Origin: Atherix ibis
Taxonomy: Eukaryota > Arthropoda > Insecta > Diptera > Athericidae
Assembly: GCA_958298945.1 (NCBI GenBank)
Contig: OY282610.1
Span: forward strand, 32,252,167-32,316,166
DNA: 64,000 nt
Direction: 5' to 3'
Below the pieces are notes generated by a model. It made no database searches. It was not told the origin of the DNA and saw nothing but the letters and a program-made list of their open reading frames with translations. How positions within the stretch are numbered: position 1 is the stretch's first letter; each line of letters begins with the position of its first letter. Position numbers and translations under genes: made by a program. Positions 46,113-58,329 of this stretch are shown here, in pieces.

Positions 46113-47602
46113 TACGAGGGTAGACCCACGTACGCCACCTGACGTATAAATGGCGGTATATAAATACCAACCTTATAAAGCTTAAGTTTGAGGTTTGATG
46201 ACGCAGCGTTTAGTATTTTGTTTAACAGCCATTATTAATAGTGAACGCTCTCAGTGAATTTGTAAACATGGAAAAAATTGGTCATCGTTATGTGATGCAA
46301 GACTTTCATTTGGAAGGTGTCAGTCCAACCAAAATTGAAGCCGAAATAAACTCTACCCTGGGGGAGTCTACACCTTCGATTACAACAATAAAATATTGGG
46401 TATCCGAGTTTAAACATCGCAGTAGTCGCCCAAATGAGGTGACCACTCCAGAAATGGTGAAGAAAATCCACCAAATCGTATTGGATGATCGTCGACAAAA
46501 AGTGCGCGAGCTAGCAGACATTTTTAGTCATTTCAAAAAGTGTTGTACATCGTATATTGACTAAAACTGCGTTTGCTCACAATGGAACATAAGCAACGTC
46601 GCGAGTATGTTTCAATCAAGTGTTGTTTGGCAGCAATATACCCGAGTTTTTGCGTCAATCAATAACCATGGATGAAACATGGATCCATTACTTCACACCT
46701 GAGATAAAGGAACAGTAAAAAAAAAATGGACTAAAAGCGGATAATCGGCTCCAAAGAAGCCTGACTAGGTCATGGCATAATTTTTCGAGATGCGCGCTGT
46801 ATAATTTTCATTAATTATCTACAAAACGGGGGCGACTATTATGTGAACTTATTGCAGAGTTCAAGAAAAAACGGCCGCATTAGGCTTGTTCAAGACAGTG
46901 CAACCAATTCACGTATCCGTTATTGTGATAGCCAAAATCAATGAGTTAAATTTCAAATTGCTTCTTCACACACCCTGTTCGCCAGATTTGGCCCCCTCGG
47001 ATAATTTTCGATTTCCAAACTTGAAAAAATGGCTCGGTGGTAAAAGATTTGCCAACAATGAAGAAGTTGAATCTGCGGTTAATGGCTATTTTGAGTATCT
47101 CGACGGTTCTTACTATAAACAGGATATGGAACCAATTGAACATCGCTGAGAAAAGTCCATCGACCTAAAAGGAGACTTTGTTGAGATATAAAGATATTTT
47201 TTCCAAAATTCTTTGTGTTTTATTTGTTAGGTTGGATACTTCTCTAACTGGTGTCAATATAGAAATATTTTAATTTTACTATTTTTTTTTATATAAGGTA
47301 TCTAAAAATGCGACCAGGAGTTATTTTGTAGTGCCTATTTTGGTAATAGTCGAAAAATTGTTAAATTAAGAATTATTAAAATATAATTTATTAACTTTGG
47401 AATTATTTTCTATTTCCAAACTTGCAAAAATGTCTCTGTGGTAAAAGATTTGCCAACAATGAAGAGGTTGAATCGACGGTTCTTACCAGAAAAGCTCGAC
47501 GATTCTTATTATAAGGATATCGAGCTAAAAGTAGACTGATGAGAAATAAATTTTGTGTTTGTTTTCTTTGTAAGGTCGGGTACTTTTGGAACTACCCTCG
47601 TA
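46113..47602 (+). mobile_element. Mariner C with duplicated 3' end
   Basis: Starts TACGAGGGTAG at 46113; the reverse complement ends at 47602. The 5' leader and ATG at 46268 are typical for mariner. A first 3' end is reached near 47240, and a second partial 3' end follows at 47400-47602. There the transposase block containing GGTAAAAGATTTGCCAACAA (47037 and 47439) is repeated. Confidence 0.85.
46268..47149 (+). pseudogene. Mariner C transposase pseudogene
   Basis: The N-terminal half is open: MEKIGHRYVMQDFHLEGVSP, then a helix-turn-helix (TTIKYWVSEFKH) and VTTPEMVKKIHQIVLDDRR, to a TAA at 46562. The catalytic part is fragmented: a WIHYFTPEIKEQ segment near 46680, stops, then in another frame a VRYCDSQNQ region and FPNLKKWLGGKRFANNEEVE to TGA at about 47147. 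The second catalytic motif (HQDNAR in relatives) is not preserved, and the third reads LAPSDNFRFPN. Clearly inactive. Confidence 0.88.
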
Positions 47603-49735
47603 CTTTTATTGGCAAGTTATTGAAAATTTTAACGTTCGCGTCCAGATCTGCAAACTTTATTTTTATTTAAGATAATGTGACACTATCTATTTAATTCTAA
47701 ATATTTTATTTTTTAATTAAAAAAAAATTAAAAAAACTAACAAAACCATTGACATTATCGTGCTTTCTAATAAAATTTAGGGTCAAATTGACATCAAAAC
47801 CCCAAAAATATTCTATTATTAAAAAAAAAAGAATACAAATAAAAGTAAACTAGTAGGAGAGAAAGTATAGGAAGGGAGGGACTTTCTATTTTGTCAATGA
47901 AATGCTCTACAATTTCTACGGAAATTATGGGGAAAAGGGGAGGCTTGCTTTTATTAAGAAAAATTGGGTAGGTATATTTTTAAATTTTTTTTTAAATTGG
48001 GGAATTTTTTTCTTCTAAAAAATAAGAAAAATATTATTAAAATAATTTTGCAATTACAAAACTTCAAATTTAATATTAAAAAAGTATTAAATTTTTTTGG
48101 CTAATTGTGATCACATATGTATTTATTAAGTTGAAAGTCTTTTTATAGAAGAACATTGAACAGTTTGGCAAAAAATTTTATGGGAAATATTTTTAAACTG
48201 CATTAATTCGCGCTATAAAAGTAATTATCGTAGTAAATGGAATAATTATAGAACATTGTTGAACGTGTCATATAATTATAAATTCTAAATGTATAAACAA
48301 TTTTTTTTCAATACACATTCTTCTATAACGAGATGTGCTAAAAATATATTTTCATAAAATATTTTCTCAAACTCCCATAAAAATTTCTTGAAATAAAAAT
48401 AAGAATTTATAGGAAAAAAGTACTCTTAGTTTTGAAAAGAATAAAAAATATAGAAAATTTTTTTTTAGAAGAAAAGCTCTTTTCGATTAATTTATACAAT
48501 TTCGAAAATGAGTCCATTTCTATGAATAGTAAAAGTATCTAATTTGTGAAAACGAATATCTAAACTTTTAAATATTAAACTATCTACATTAAAAATAAAA
48601 ACTGAATATTCTCTTTGGTAGAAAAGTTTTTTTCTTTCTTCAAATAATTAAATAATTATTCTAACCATTTTATTGTATTTATTATTTTATTTTAAATGTG
48701 AATTTTTTTCCACCAATATAATAAATATTTTTAAAAAATTCAAATTAAATATATTCAGAAACGAGTAAATACTATTAGCCACAAGATGTTCTTATTTATT
48801 ACTAATTTTCCTTTTTGCTTGGTTTTGATAAATTTATTGCTTTCCTTATTTTCTTTGCAGTGACTTTTTTTTTATTAATAATTTATTACAAGTAGGAAAA
48901 TGTCATTTTAGAAAATTTTATTTCGAAAACCGACTGAACAAAAATAGCCTATAATTATTATTTAAAACAGACTGTCGAACTACCCATATTCGTATGTTAT
49001 TCTTAATTTCAAATTTAAAAGAGGAAAAAATTGAAAAATTGCAAACGTTAAAATGACTATGATTGGAAATCGTTTTATTGTCATTTTTTATGAATTTCTT
49101 GAATAAAACGCCATCTGATATTTATTTGATGAACATACAACAAGTTAATATAACGCCATCTATTATTGGATAATAAAAAATACAACTTATTTTCAACGTT
49201 ATAAAAAAAAAAACTTAATTATTCATTTTAGAATAATAATTTTATAATATTTTACTAATTATTCTATTTGAACTGGTGGAAAAGAAATTAGAATAGACAT
49301 TATTTGTTACTCGTTATCATTGATTAGTCGAAAATGTTCGTGGGATTTTTGAGTTTTCAAATAAATTTATCAAAACCAAATATTTTCAATTATTATCAAC
49401 AATGTTTTGCCCTTTTTTCAAGCAGAGCCATGATTCCATCAATATGTACAACTTCTGTGGTTTCTGGCTGATTTGTATTGATTTTATCAGACGAAGTGGC
49501 TAATGAATTAGCCAATTTTAACTGATATTTTCATAGCATTATTATGACATTTAGCTGTCGTCAGACAAAATTTGATTCGTCAGTCACATTCTCTCTTTTT
49601 TTCTAATTATTTATTATTTAGACAAATTAATGATTTGCTACAAATTTTTTAGTGCACATTATTTGTTTTATTGTTTATTTGTTATCATATCAAATAACAT
49701 TTAAAAAAAAGCAAGTAGTAGTCTTAGAGTGTATG
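47603..49735. other. A/T-rich intron DNA
   Basis: No gene or element recognised. A short near-direct repeat of AACGCCATCT occurs near 49110 and 49153. Confidence 0.5.
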
Positions 49736-50503
49736 TCTGGGCTATACGGAAAATGCATCAACACTTCCTAGGCAAACTTTCTTAATTTTTTTGGCCACGT
49801 TATCGTGGCGAAAGATGACACCTATCCTGTTGATCAATTCTGAGCGTTTTTTGAATGAACCTTATTGGCAGTCAATCCTGTCTTAGAAATTGTTTGTGAT
49901 CGTTCATCTCACTTTTGAACGATATTCTCATATTTTTTGAACCATTTTTCATCGCCAGTTACCTATACTTTATTGCTTCAGAAATGGCTCGATTTCATTG
50001 AGCTTCAGCAGCGTACCCGCAGATGTTAAGTCGGTCCATCTGGTTTTTCACACTTAATTCATGAGGCACTCAGCAGCCAATATCTTTTCGAACCTAGCCT
50101 TTCGCAAATGGCTCAAAACGGTTTCTTAAGCTATGACATGACTGTTAATATGCCGGTTTTTCTAAATTTGGTCGATGATTTCATTACTTTTTTTAAAAGT
50201 AATTTTGGCCGATTAAAAACAGGGGTTCCATTTTTGAAATCGAAATTTCCCAAACAAAAGTATGCGCGAACCATTTGCGTGCTGCGGATTTGTCGAAAAA
50301 GGCATTATAAAATATAGTGAATTTTCTCTTTATTCTGTTCCTTTTTTGAACTTGAATAATTTTTCAATAAAATTTTGCGCTACACAAAGCTTTAAGTGTC
50401 ACCTTTCAAAGACGCGTCTAGTGTTGGTAGAATACGACTAGTGGGTTATTTGCTTTTAACCCCATATCTTTTGGAAAACACCACGAACTTTTTCGACTAA
50501 CTA
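49736..50503 (-). mobile_element. Mariner D, decayed, same family as mariner A
   Basis: From the right end (minus strand TTAGTTAGTC) the 5' leader matches 25490-25704. Decayed coding landmarks follow in order on the minus strand: KSAARKWFAHTF, KILAAECLMN, LLKLNEIEPFLKQ, TGDEKWFKKYENIVQK, ISKTGLTANKVH, and a short HRDNVA-like segment. First-Asp context (GDEKW) is intact, but the stretch up to the second Asp is deleted and many stops are present. Confidence 0.8.
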
Positions 50504-52059
50504 ATAACTAAATACACATCTTCATCCGACTATCTCTAATTAAAAAAAAATAAATAACACAAAATACTCATTACACAATTTTCAATATTTACCAAAAATA
50601 TCTATTAAAAAAAATTCTTTATTTATATATCAATTAAATTAAAATATAGGAAAATATTTTAACATTTAATAATAATAAAAATTTAAAAAAAAAATGGATG
50701 TAAACAATTACATTTTCTAAATTAAAACTCGACCAAGTTTTAGTTTAAAAAAAAAATAGATAACGAATAAAATTAAGTATTTATATTCAAAAAGTGTAAA
50801 TAATATAATAATTTTCACAATTCAAAAAATACTATATTATTATTAAAAATATTATTTACCGATACATAGTTAGTTTGTTCGTCTCCTATGTAGATAAAAA
50901 CAAAATGCACTATAAAAAAAAAACTCGCTCTAAGGATATTTTGTACAGACAAAAAACCAACACAAAATATTCCTTATTTTGCAAAATTGTCGTTGTAACA
51001 GAATTTCTTGATTTTTTTTTATAAAGTATTTTACTATAAATAATAATTTTTTATATATATTTTTATATTAGCTACTAATTTAAAATTATTGTATATATAT
51101 TCTCATATATCTTATAGAAAATATTATACACACGAAAAAAAAATAAAGTTTATTCTTTAGTTTTTATTGTTCAATTTTTTTTTTGATGTGGGAGAATATT
51201 TAATTAATATTAAATGTGCCACAGTAAAAATTGTACATTAATAGAATATTCTACATATACATACACATATACAAATTTTTAAAAAAAAATGTATATGCAT
51301 ACACAACGTAAAAAAAATTAACTCTTTCTTTTTAATAAAGAGTAGCGTAGAAATTTTTATTTAGTATCCTTACTAAAAAAAAAAAAAACAATTTAATACA
51401 ATTTAAAAACAAACTATTTAACAGAGAGAAAAAAAAACACCACTCTCAAACTACATTTTTATGTAGCTCATATTTTAATTGTGGTATAAAAAATAGTTCA
51501 CCTTCAAATTTTCACTACTATTCGAATTATAATTTCTACAACAAAATCAAACGTTTATTTCCAAAAAAAAAAATACATATAATACTTAAGCACTTAAATA
51601 TAAAACAATCACATAGGTTCATTTTGTTAGTGTTTCAATGTATTTAATTTAATTTGATTGCTTCCTTAAATTGGGATCCAAAAAAAAAAAACATTACCCC
51701 AAATGTGCTCACTATTTCTCAATATACACACCAACAATATATATATTTTTTTCTTTTTTCAAATACTAATTGTTCTATTAGATAAAAAGTAATTACAATA
51801 ATTTTCAATAAAAACTACAAGTAAAATTGCTGCTATAATTTAAAATATTAATAATACATGTACAAAAATTTCGAAAAATATACATTATAAATTTCAAATA
51901 AAAAAGAATTGAATTTAAAAATAAAAAATTAATTAATATAAAAGAGACTTACAGAAATTAAATAAAACAACAACTGAAGGTGGGTGGATGGGATGAGCAA
52001 ATCATTAATAAAACTAAATATTGTAATTCATGCGAGATAGTATATAACTGTCATTTGTG
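50504..52059. other. A/T-rich intron DNA
   Basis: Very A/T-rich with many short poly-A runs. No gene or element recognised. Confidence 0.55.
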
Positions 52060-53520
52060 CGCGCTGGTGTGTTCGATTAAGTGACAAAAGTGCGCCCGCC
52101 ATCTATGTACACGACTATGTATGACAACCTTAGATTAAAGAATACCTGAACAGGCCCGGCTCGTACGTCAGATTTTTTTGCGTATGTATGACTTAATTAT
52201 TACAGAAGCGGCGAGAAATCGTATTGCTTGCATACTTGTGTTAATTTTTTATGTAGACATGACACCCATTGACATCTAGTTTTCGTTATAAAAGTATAAT
52301 TTTAATTCACTTATTTGAAATGAAAATACAATTTAAACACAACGACGATATAAAATGGGACCAAGCATACTGCCTTGTGGGACCCCGCTAGAATAGGATA
52401 TATTTCCGAGGATTCTGAGTTAATTGCAACTTGAAAATGTCGTTGGGAGAGATATGAATTTATGATAAGGTAGTGGTAGTTGAAGGAAGAAAGCTCTTGA
52501 ATTTCCAGATGAGCCCACGATCAAAAGTTCCTAAGCTTCTAAAAATACTACTGGGCAATAACGCACGATGGTATTGCTGGACAGTGTAGTGTTCAGATCG
52601 GAAGCCAAATTGGTGATCAGGAATAATTTTTTCATTAACTAGAACTGGGTAGAGTCGTTTTAATAGAAGTTTTTCAAAAATCTTATCAAGGATTGGTAAG
52701 AGGCTGATAGTTCTATATTGGAGGAAGGAGAATTAATAGGTTTATTTGGTTTAAGAATTATTTATTTTGTAAATATCAATCAAATATGAAACGTCTCAAT
52801 TTTGTAGACTTTCGGAGAGTTTTTAAAAACACGCCATTCTCAATGAAAGTGGTAGAATACCGAAATGCTTGCATACTTGTGTTGTTTTTCAAGTGGTTAT
52901 TTTAATTACATATCGGAAAGTGTGGTTTTTATGTTTTTTTTCCAATTATTTACGAAAAAGTAATTATTTATATAATTGTTGATAACATTTAATAGGAAGT
53001 TATTTTATTTCAGAAAATGAAGTGTTTTTTTTCAACGGAATGAGAAAGTCGGGAATTTCTTTGTTTCGGTAAGTTGACATCTTCATTTTTACTAGAGAAA
53101 TTAACAAAAATTTAGTTTACAATGTGTTTCAATTGGATTTTAATGATTTATTTTGTCCAAAAAGGTGGTTAAAAAGTGAAAAGTTCGTCATTCAATAAAT
53201 GTTAACAAATGTGATATTGACAGTTAAATGTTTACCAGAAAATCAATAGTTCAGTGCCGGTGCGTAGGTAAGAAAATTTAAGGGAACGAATTTTTCAGTC
53301 TGTTGTTTTCCATTTCTTTTTTCATTATTGTGTTAAAATAAATATAAAGTATTGTATATTCGGTAGGTTTATTATTTAAATAAATTTGTTTGCATTTGTA
53401 CTTTCGTTTGCTCGAATTAGATTATTTTGTAATGCATTTACTAAATAATAATGTTTTAAATTTTTTTTATTTTATAGAATATTAGTTGTTAATTATTTAA
53501 GTACTTAATTATAAAAAAAA
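52060..53520. repeat. Dispersed repeat family R, copy 2, interrupted by a LINE fragment
   Basis: 52190-52310 matches 62060-62170 closely (ATGTAGACATGACACCCA, then TCGTTATAAAAGTATAATTT). 52740-52870 matches 41310-41470. 53270-53520 matches 62425-62460 and 62905-63050 (AAATTTAAGGGAACGA, then TTGTACTTTCG, CTAAATAATAATGTTTT and AATTATTTAAGTA). A reverse transcriptase fragment lies between the first two blocks. Element type unknown. Confidence 0.7.
52345..52735 (-). pseudogene. Non-LTR reverse transcriptase fragment
   Basis: Reading the minus strand from about 52710, RT motifs appear in order: ISLLPILDKIFEKLLLKRLY, then PVLVNEKIIPDHQFGFRSEH with YTVQ. After a deletion comes a LIWKFK segment, then LINSYLSQRHFQV, then GVPQGSMLGPILY. 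These are blocks 2 to 5 of Jockey/RTE-type LINE reverse transcriptases. The catalytic FADD block is not included. At least two frameshifts are needed, so it is a dead piece. Confidence 0.85.
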
Positions 53521-53619
53521 ATCAATAATATTTTACTGTGTTTTATTGCAAATTTCCAAAACTAAAATCGATTTGTTTACGTATAAATGTCATCACATAT
53601 GAAAATGATTTTAAACGAA
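53521..53619. other. Short A/T-rich spacer
   Basis: Short spacer between repeat family R and the next repeat. Nothing recognised. Confidence 0.4.
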
Positions 53620-53785
53620 CCGCTTCACAATCGCGCATACTGAAGTACAATAGTTTAAAATTGGACCCCACTGATTTACGCCGTTTCTGTTGTTTTGAAT
53701 GTTGTGTGCGTTCTTACGAATGTATTGCCACCAAAATTTGCGTAGAGGCCTATCCAGTTCTTCTATCGTATAATCTAAGATGACA
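53620..53785. repeat. Repeat shared with 43091-43263
   Basis: Diverged copy of the block described at 43091. Here the plus strand is open for 81 codons (53538-53783), rich in Cys and Arg, but the other copy is not open in the same frame. I do not treat it as a gene. Confidence 0.5.
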
Positions 53786-54995
53786 ATAATGTCAGCGATT
53801 GACGTTTTTTTTTATACAAAAATTTAAAGATCTTTTGTGAGGTTACGACTACAACTAAAATGCATGCGCTCAGATATAGATATATTATTTTAATAGTCAT
53901 TCATTAAAAAGGATTCAATATTTTTATGTATAAGATTCTAGTGTAGGAAAATTATTATCAGAATATCTTTTGGTCATACATAGTAAGATACAGTGGAATA
54001 TTGGATGTGCAATAATTGAATTAGCTTGTTTTGCCATTAAAAAGTCTTACGACATTTAATTGTTATTGGTTTTTTTTTCATATTAAAATGATTTTTTTCC
54101 AACAATCTAAACGTAGTTCGAATTAAACACAAATGTTAATATTTATGGTACTATAGACAATTAACAACAATTGCATTATATGATAATTATATTAAAATCA
54201 TTACCTTAATATGATAAAATTAATGTAAAAACAATTTTCATACTAAATGTTTTTTTGGAATCTAGATGAGGGGGAGGGGGTGGTGTGCAAATATTGAAAT
54301 TACACGTACCATAATTTGCATGCAATTATAGCAGCGTTAAAAGTCATATAGCGTAAAAGGGGGTTTACTTGGTATAATTACAACATACTATGTTATTTAA
54401 ATATATTCTTACGTTGTATTTTACCACAATTTATCCATTTCATTTATTAGAGTAGTAAATAAGTACAATATATAGGATATAGCAATTGGCATTTAAAATG
54501 GAAAAATATGCAGGATTCAATTTTGAAATTTGGATACATATTTTTTACATTGAAATCACGCACTAAACAAAATTAGTAGCCGCCACCAATGCCAATTATT
54601 CATGTTAATCTCTGTAATAGGAAAATGTAATTTCTCCAATTTAGGACATACCGACATTTTACTTAAATTTTAATTTAACTGTGTTAAAAATGTCAGCTAT
54701 AAAATCTATACAAACAAACAAAAACTTTAAAAATTGTAAGTAAAAAAAAAAAATTCAACTCGAAACAAAGCTCAAGCTAATGGTAAGAACATTTTATGTT
54801 CAGAAAGAGAATGTATAGGTAGTAGTGCTGTTGCTCTACAATTGTTTCGTTATTATTTAACTATTTATTATACGAATAAATAATTAATAACAATTATTTA
54901 GAAGCACGCTTTTACATCAATCATCAACAGCTGTCTGTCTCGTGGAAACTACTGTCAGACTACTACTGATTATCTTCCTAATGGTTAGTGCTGCC
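53786..54995. other. A/T-rich intron DNA
   Basis: No gene recognised. A G-rich run (GAGGGGGAGGGGGTGG) lies near 54268-54283. The last part, toward 54990, may be LTR sequence of the gypsy remnant. Confidence 0.45.
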
Positions 54996-55039
54996 GCCGG
55001 GCGATCGTTAACCTATAGTATCCGATAAGGACACAGTAG

Positions 55040-55850
55040 TCAACCCCATCCCGTCAAAGTGACACAAATCACGATAATAAGTCATGAATTGAACTCTATT
55101 TGTCCCTGGATAGGGATAGGTTCGTAATTGGGTCTGCCAGTCGATGATGGTGATCATGTTAATAGTAATTAACTGTGATGAGTTGAGGTGCTACGAGGTT
55201 TTCGATGAAAGCTAGTTTTAACCTCTTCGTGAAGGCCATCGTCCAATTACCATCAATATTGACTTGAAACACGTAGTCGGACAATTTCTCGATTATTGAA
55301 AATGATCCTCGAAAAGATAGTTCCAAAGGTCATCGACGATCCGGACAAATCCTGCTTTTTCATCGATATAGAGTGGTTCCATAAAGCATTTCAGCTGGGT
55401 TTCCTTTAATTTTCTCTTTTCGACTTGAACGAATATGCGGCCACAAAAATCATTGCCTGATGAGTTCGTGCATGGCACGATCATTTGAATGTGAACGATT
55501 ATGTGTGTCATCGAATATTTGACATCTTACTCAGTGTGATTGGCGCGTATAATCGCACGTTTGGTCTCCCCAAATGAAGCAGTAGATTATTGTGTTTGCA
55601 GAATCGTCCACGTTGAGTTTTTCAAGTTGCAAAGATGTTGTTTTCGTGATTTTAGTTCTGTTGAGCAATGTCCGTCGCCTGTGTAGTAACAATAACATTT
55701 GACTCTCCTGGAACGTATACAATCTTTGTCATAAATTGACTTATATATTCCAGTTAGCGGTGCTGTCTCGAAACCCCTATCGGAGTGTTGGTTTAAGGCG
55801 AAATACAGAGAACGGTGGTCCGTGATGACAATGACATCACGGCCCTTAAT
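55040..55850 (-). pseudogene. Gypsy-type LTR retrotransposon pol remnant
   Basis: On the minus strand from about 55850: GRDVIVITDHRSLYFALNQ (RNase H), then in the next frame LEYISQFMTKIVYVPGESNV, the end of RNase H. Further on come ELIRQxFLWPHI (integrase zinc-binding region), a jump to GNPAEMLYGTTLY (integrase C-terminal GKxPAELVYGTTLR-type motif), and VFQVNIDG with RLKLAFIE, the usual tail. The integrase core with its DDE residues is deleted. Several frameshifts and stops are present. The part below 55040 may be the LTR. Confidence 0.82.
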
Positions 55851-56259
55851 GTTTAAATAATTTTATACCCTTGAATATTGCGAGTAAATCAAGGTTATAT
55901 GTGCTATATATTTTTTTACGGTGTTACCGAGCTTACTTTTATTATTATTAGTTTTTTCGTTGTTGAAATTTTTGAAGGCTAGTCCAAAAAAAAAAATATA
56001 CCTTCGGTTACCATTAAATTAAAGTTTTTGACATGTTGTCCTTTGACATAATCATTTTTTTTTAAGTATTTGATAATATTTGACAAAATACGAGTATGAA
56101 TATTCAAATAAGGCAAAACTTACGCAACAAATTATCGAACAGAAGAAGAAGAAAGAAAAAAACAAACCACAACTCAATATATATATAAAAGTAATTTTTT
56201 TATTTAAATTTAAAATAAAATTTTAATATAAAATTATAGAAATAAAAGAAAATATTTAC
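55851..56259. other. A/T-rich intron DNA near Sxl exon 1
   Basis: Intron just downstream (transcript sense) of the first coding exon. U-rich tracts are present on the minus-strand transcript. No gene seen. Confidence 0.5.
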
Positions 56260-56357
56260 CTTGACCGATAAGGTACGTAACCATTCATGTTGTTATACAT
56301 TATTGCGTTGATAATTTTTCTTTTTTAATATTGTTTTTAATTGAAAATTATTGAAAA
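56260..56357 (-). CDS. Sxl: Sex-lethal first coding exon (MYNNMNGY...)
   Basis: On the minus strand, acceptor AACATTTTTTTAG sets the exon start at 56357. The ATG is at 56298-56300 and a consensus donor (TCAAG|GTAAAT) ends the exon at 56260. The 13 codons read MYNNMNGYVPYRS plus two bases (AG). This resembles the MYGNNN...GGYPPYG start of Drosophila SXL in order and composition. Without splicing, a TAA follows at once. The exon ends in phase 2, while the SRYAF exon at 31297 starts in phase 0, so at least one exon of length 3n+1 must lie between. The 13-nt exon 33967-33979 would satisfy this. Confidence 0.8.
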
Positions 56358-56919
56358 CTAAAAAAATGTTTCCAAAATTAAAAAAAAAAATCAAATCCGA
56401 TTCTTTGAGATTTAAAATATAACAAAATTATAAACAACAAATCAATTAAAGCAGCAATTCTATTTTTTCTTGGCTTTTTTTTTTGTTTTTATTATTATTT
56501 AAAGTAACTTTTTTTTTTTAAGTAAATTTGAACACCTGAAATATTAAGTTTATTAACTTCTACAATCAGTTTTTTTTTTTTATTTAGAATTTTTTTTATT
56601 TATTGTCTTTCTTTCTTGTTATGAATATTAACTTTCTAAAAGTAAAAAAAAAGTAAAAAAAATAATTTTATTAAACGTTCACAAAAAACACATATATATT
56701 AAAGTATTATTATTATTATAAAATTCACTGTTTTTATTAGATTTATTATAAAATTAATGTATGTGCGGTCAATTTATTCATATCAAGATAATTAACACAT
56801 TTTATTAAGAAATTATTATTTATTATTCAATAATAATAATAATAATAAATATTTGATTTAAGAGGAAGAGAAGTGCTTTATGATGAAGAACGCAGTAAAA
56901 AAAAAAGAAAAAAAAGAGG
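56358..56919. other. A/T-rich DNA
   Basis: Poly-T/A runs and TAA simple repeats. No gene seen. Probably the intron upstream of Sxl exon 1. Confidence 0.5.
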
Positions 56920-57320
56920 ATGTTGAATTCCTTTGGGTTCCAGGTTATGTGGAAGTTGCGGGCAATGAGCGTAGACACACCTAGACTGAACTAGGAGTAA
57001 AGGGGTTTCTTTCAAAAAAGACATTGCCCAACCAGTCTACTCAACAATCTTACCAAGATTTTGTACACGTGAATTGCTCAACATTTGGAAAAGACAATCT
57101 ACTCTCGGACATAATTTCTATTCCTAATCTTCTTTTTAATGAGATTCCCTTCCATTTTGGAGCCCTCAATACCTGTTGCAAATCTAACCACCTCCAACTG
57201 GCCCAATTAAACTAACCAAAGAACGATTCCTTTCTAACAAAAACACTTACAAATCGCCAAATAGCCTCATAGTCGTGGCGCTGCATCAAGACCCCTAGAT
57301 CATATCATAGGGACCTCACA
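56920..57320 (+). pseudogene. I-type LINE 3' end: RNase H remnant plus tail
   Basis: VEFLWVPGYVEVAGNERR (56925-56978) is the last catalytic block of a LINE-encoded RNase H (WVPGHxxxxGNExAD). A stop then interrupts the frame. ELGVKGF and a C-terminal stretch including STFGKDNLLSDIISIPNLLF follow to TAA near 57213. The 3' untranslated end carries CGCCAAATAGCC...GTGGCGCT and later an A-run. The same tail motif terminates the SINE at 42140-42312. Confidence 0.75.
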
Positions 57321-58329
57321 AAAAAAAATTCCTCAAATGTAATTTCCGATAATAACTATTGTATTTTCTTTACATTGAATTTCCTTATTTTAAAATATGT
57401 ATAGTTTTATTCATTTAAAGAGTTGGTTATGTTGGTGATTATTTATATAGAATAAACTTCGTAAGAAATATTTAATGAGTTTACTCAATTCAATCACCTA
57501 TTTAATTAATACATTCTTTTTAATTTCAAAATAGAAATTTTTGCTTATTATGAAATTATTTTGGATTTCAAAAATTTTCGATAATTAGCTTAGATATTAT
57601 TGTTCCAAATGCAAATTTTTACTAGTTGAGAATATTAACTTATTAAATTTAAAAAAATAATTACAACAAAAAATAATCTAGATATATTGTATATAGTATT
57701 TATATTAAACATAATATGTTATTCTTAAGGATCCAATATCACAATGAGATTTGTTTGGTTGAAATATGAGTTCATCAAATATTTATTATCATCACTAATC
57801 GAATTTCTTTCAAAAAAAAAAAAAAAAACACCCCCCATTAATTTTGCTGTTTATTATTTTCATATTTTTATATAAAAAAAAAAAAAAATTTTTTATGGTT
57901 AATACTTTTATATTTTTTGTATAAAAATACCACCCACGAAATTTATTTTTATTGCACCAAAACAGAGGAGAAATCAATTGTCAAATGACGAAACATATTA
58001 TTTTTCTTGTTATGTTTGAAATTCAATCTTTTTCTTATCATACCATACATACAATTTTTTTTTTTTTTACTTGGAATAAAATTGTATTTAGCAGTTAATT
58101 AAGTTGTCCTTTTGAGAAAAAAAAATAGAAGAAGAGTATTTTTGTTTGTTTTCTCGAGAATTTTTACATTTAACACACAAGTAGACAACATTAATGTGTA
58201 TTTTGTTATTATTCTCTTAGTAATTGTAACATAATGTCTAAAATTGTATACTTTTTGTTTTTGGCACTTTTTTATTTTATTATTTTCTAATGTATATTAA
58301 ATATTTAAGATAAATTAATAAAATAAATC
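57321..58329. other. A/T-rich DNA
   Basis: No gene or element recognised. Confidence 0.5.

Noticed and set aside
53538..53783. 81-codon Cys/Arg-rich plus-strand frame
   Set aside because: Lies in a repeat shared with 43091-43263, where the frame is not kept; no recognised domain.
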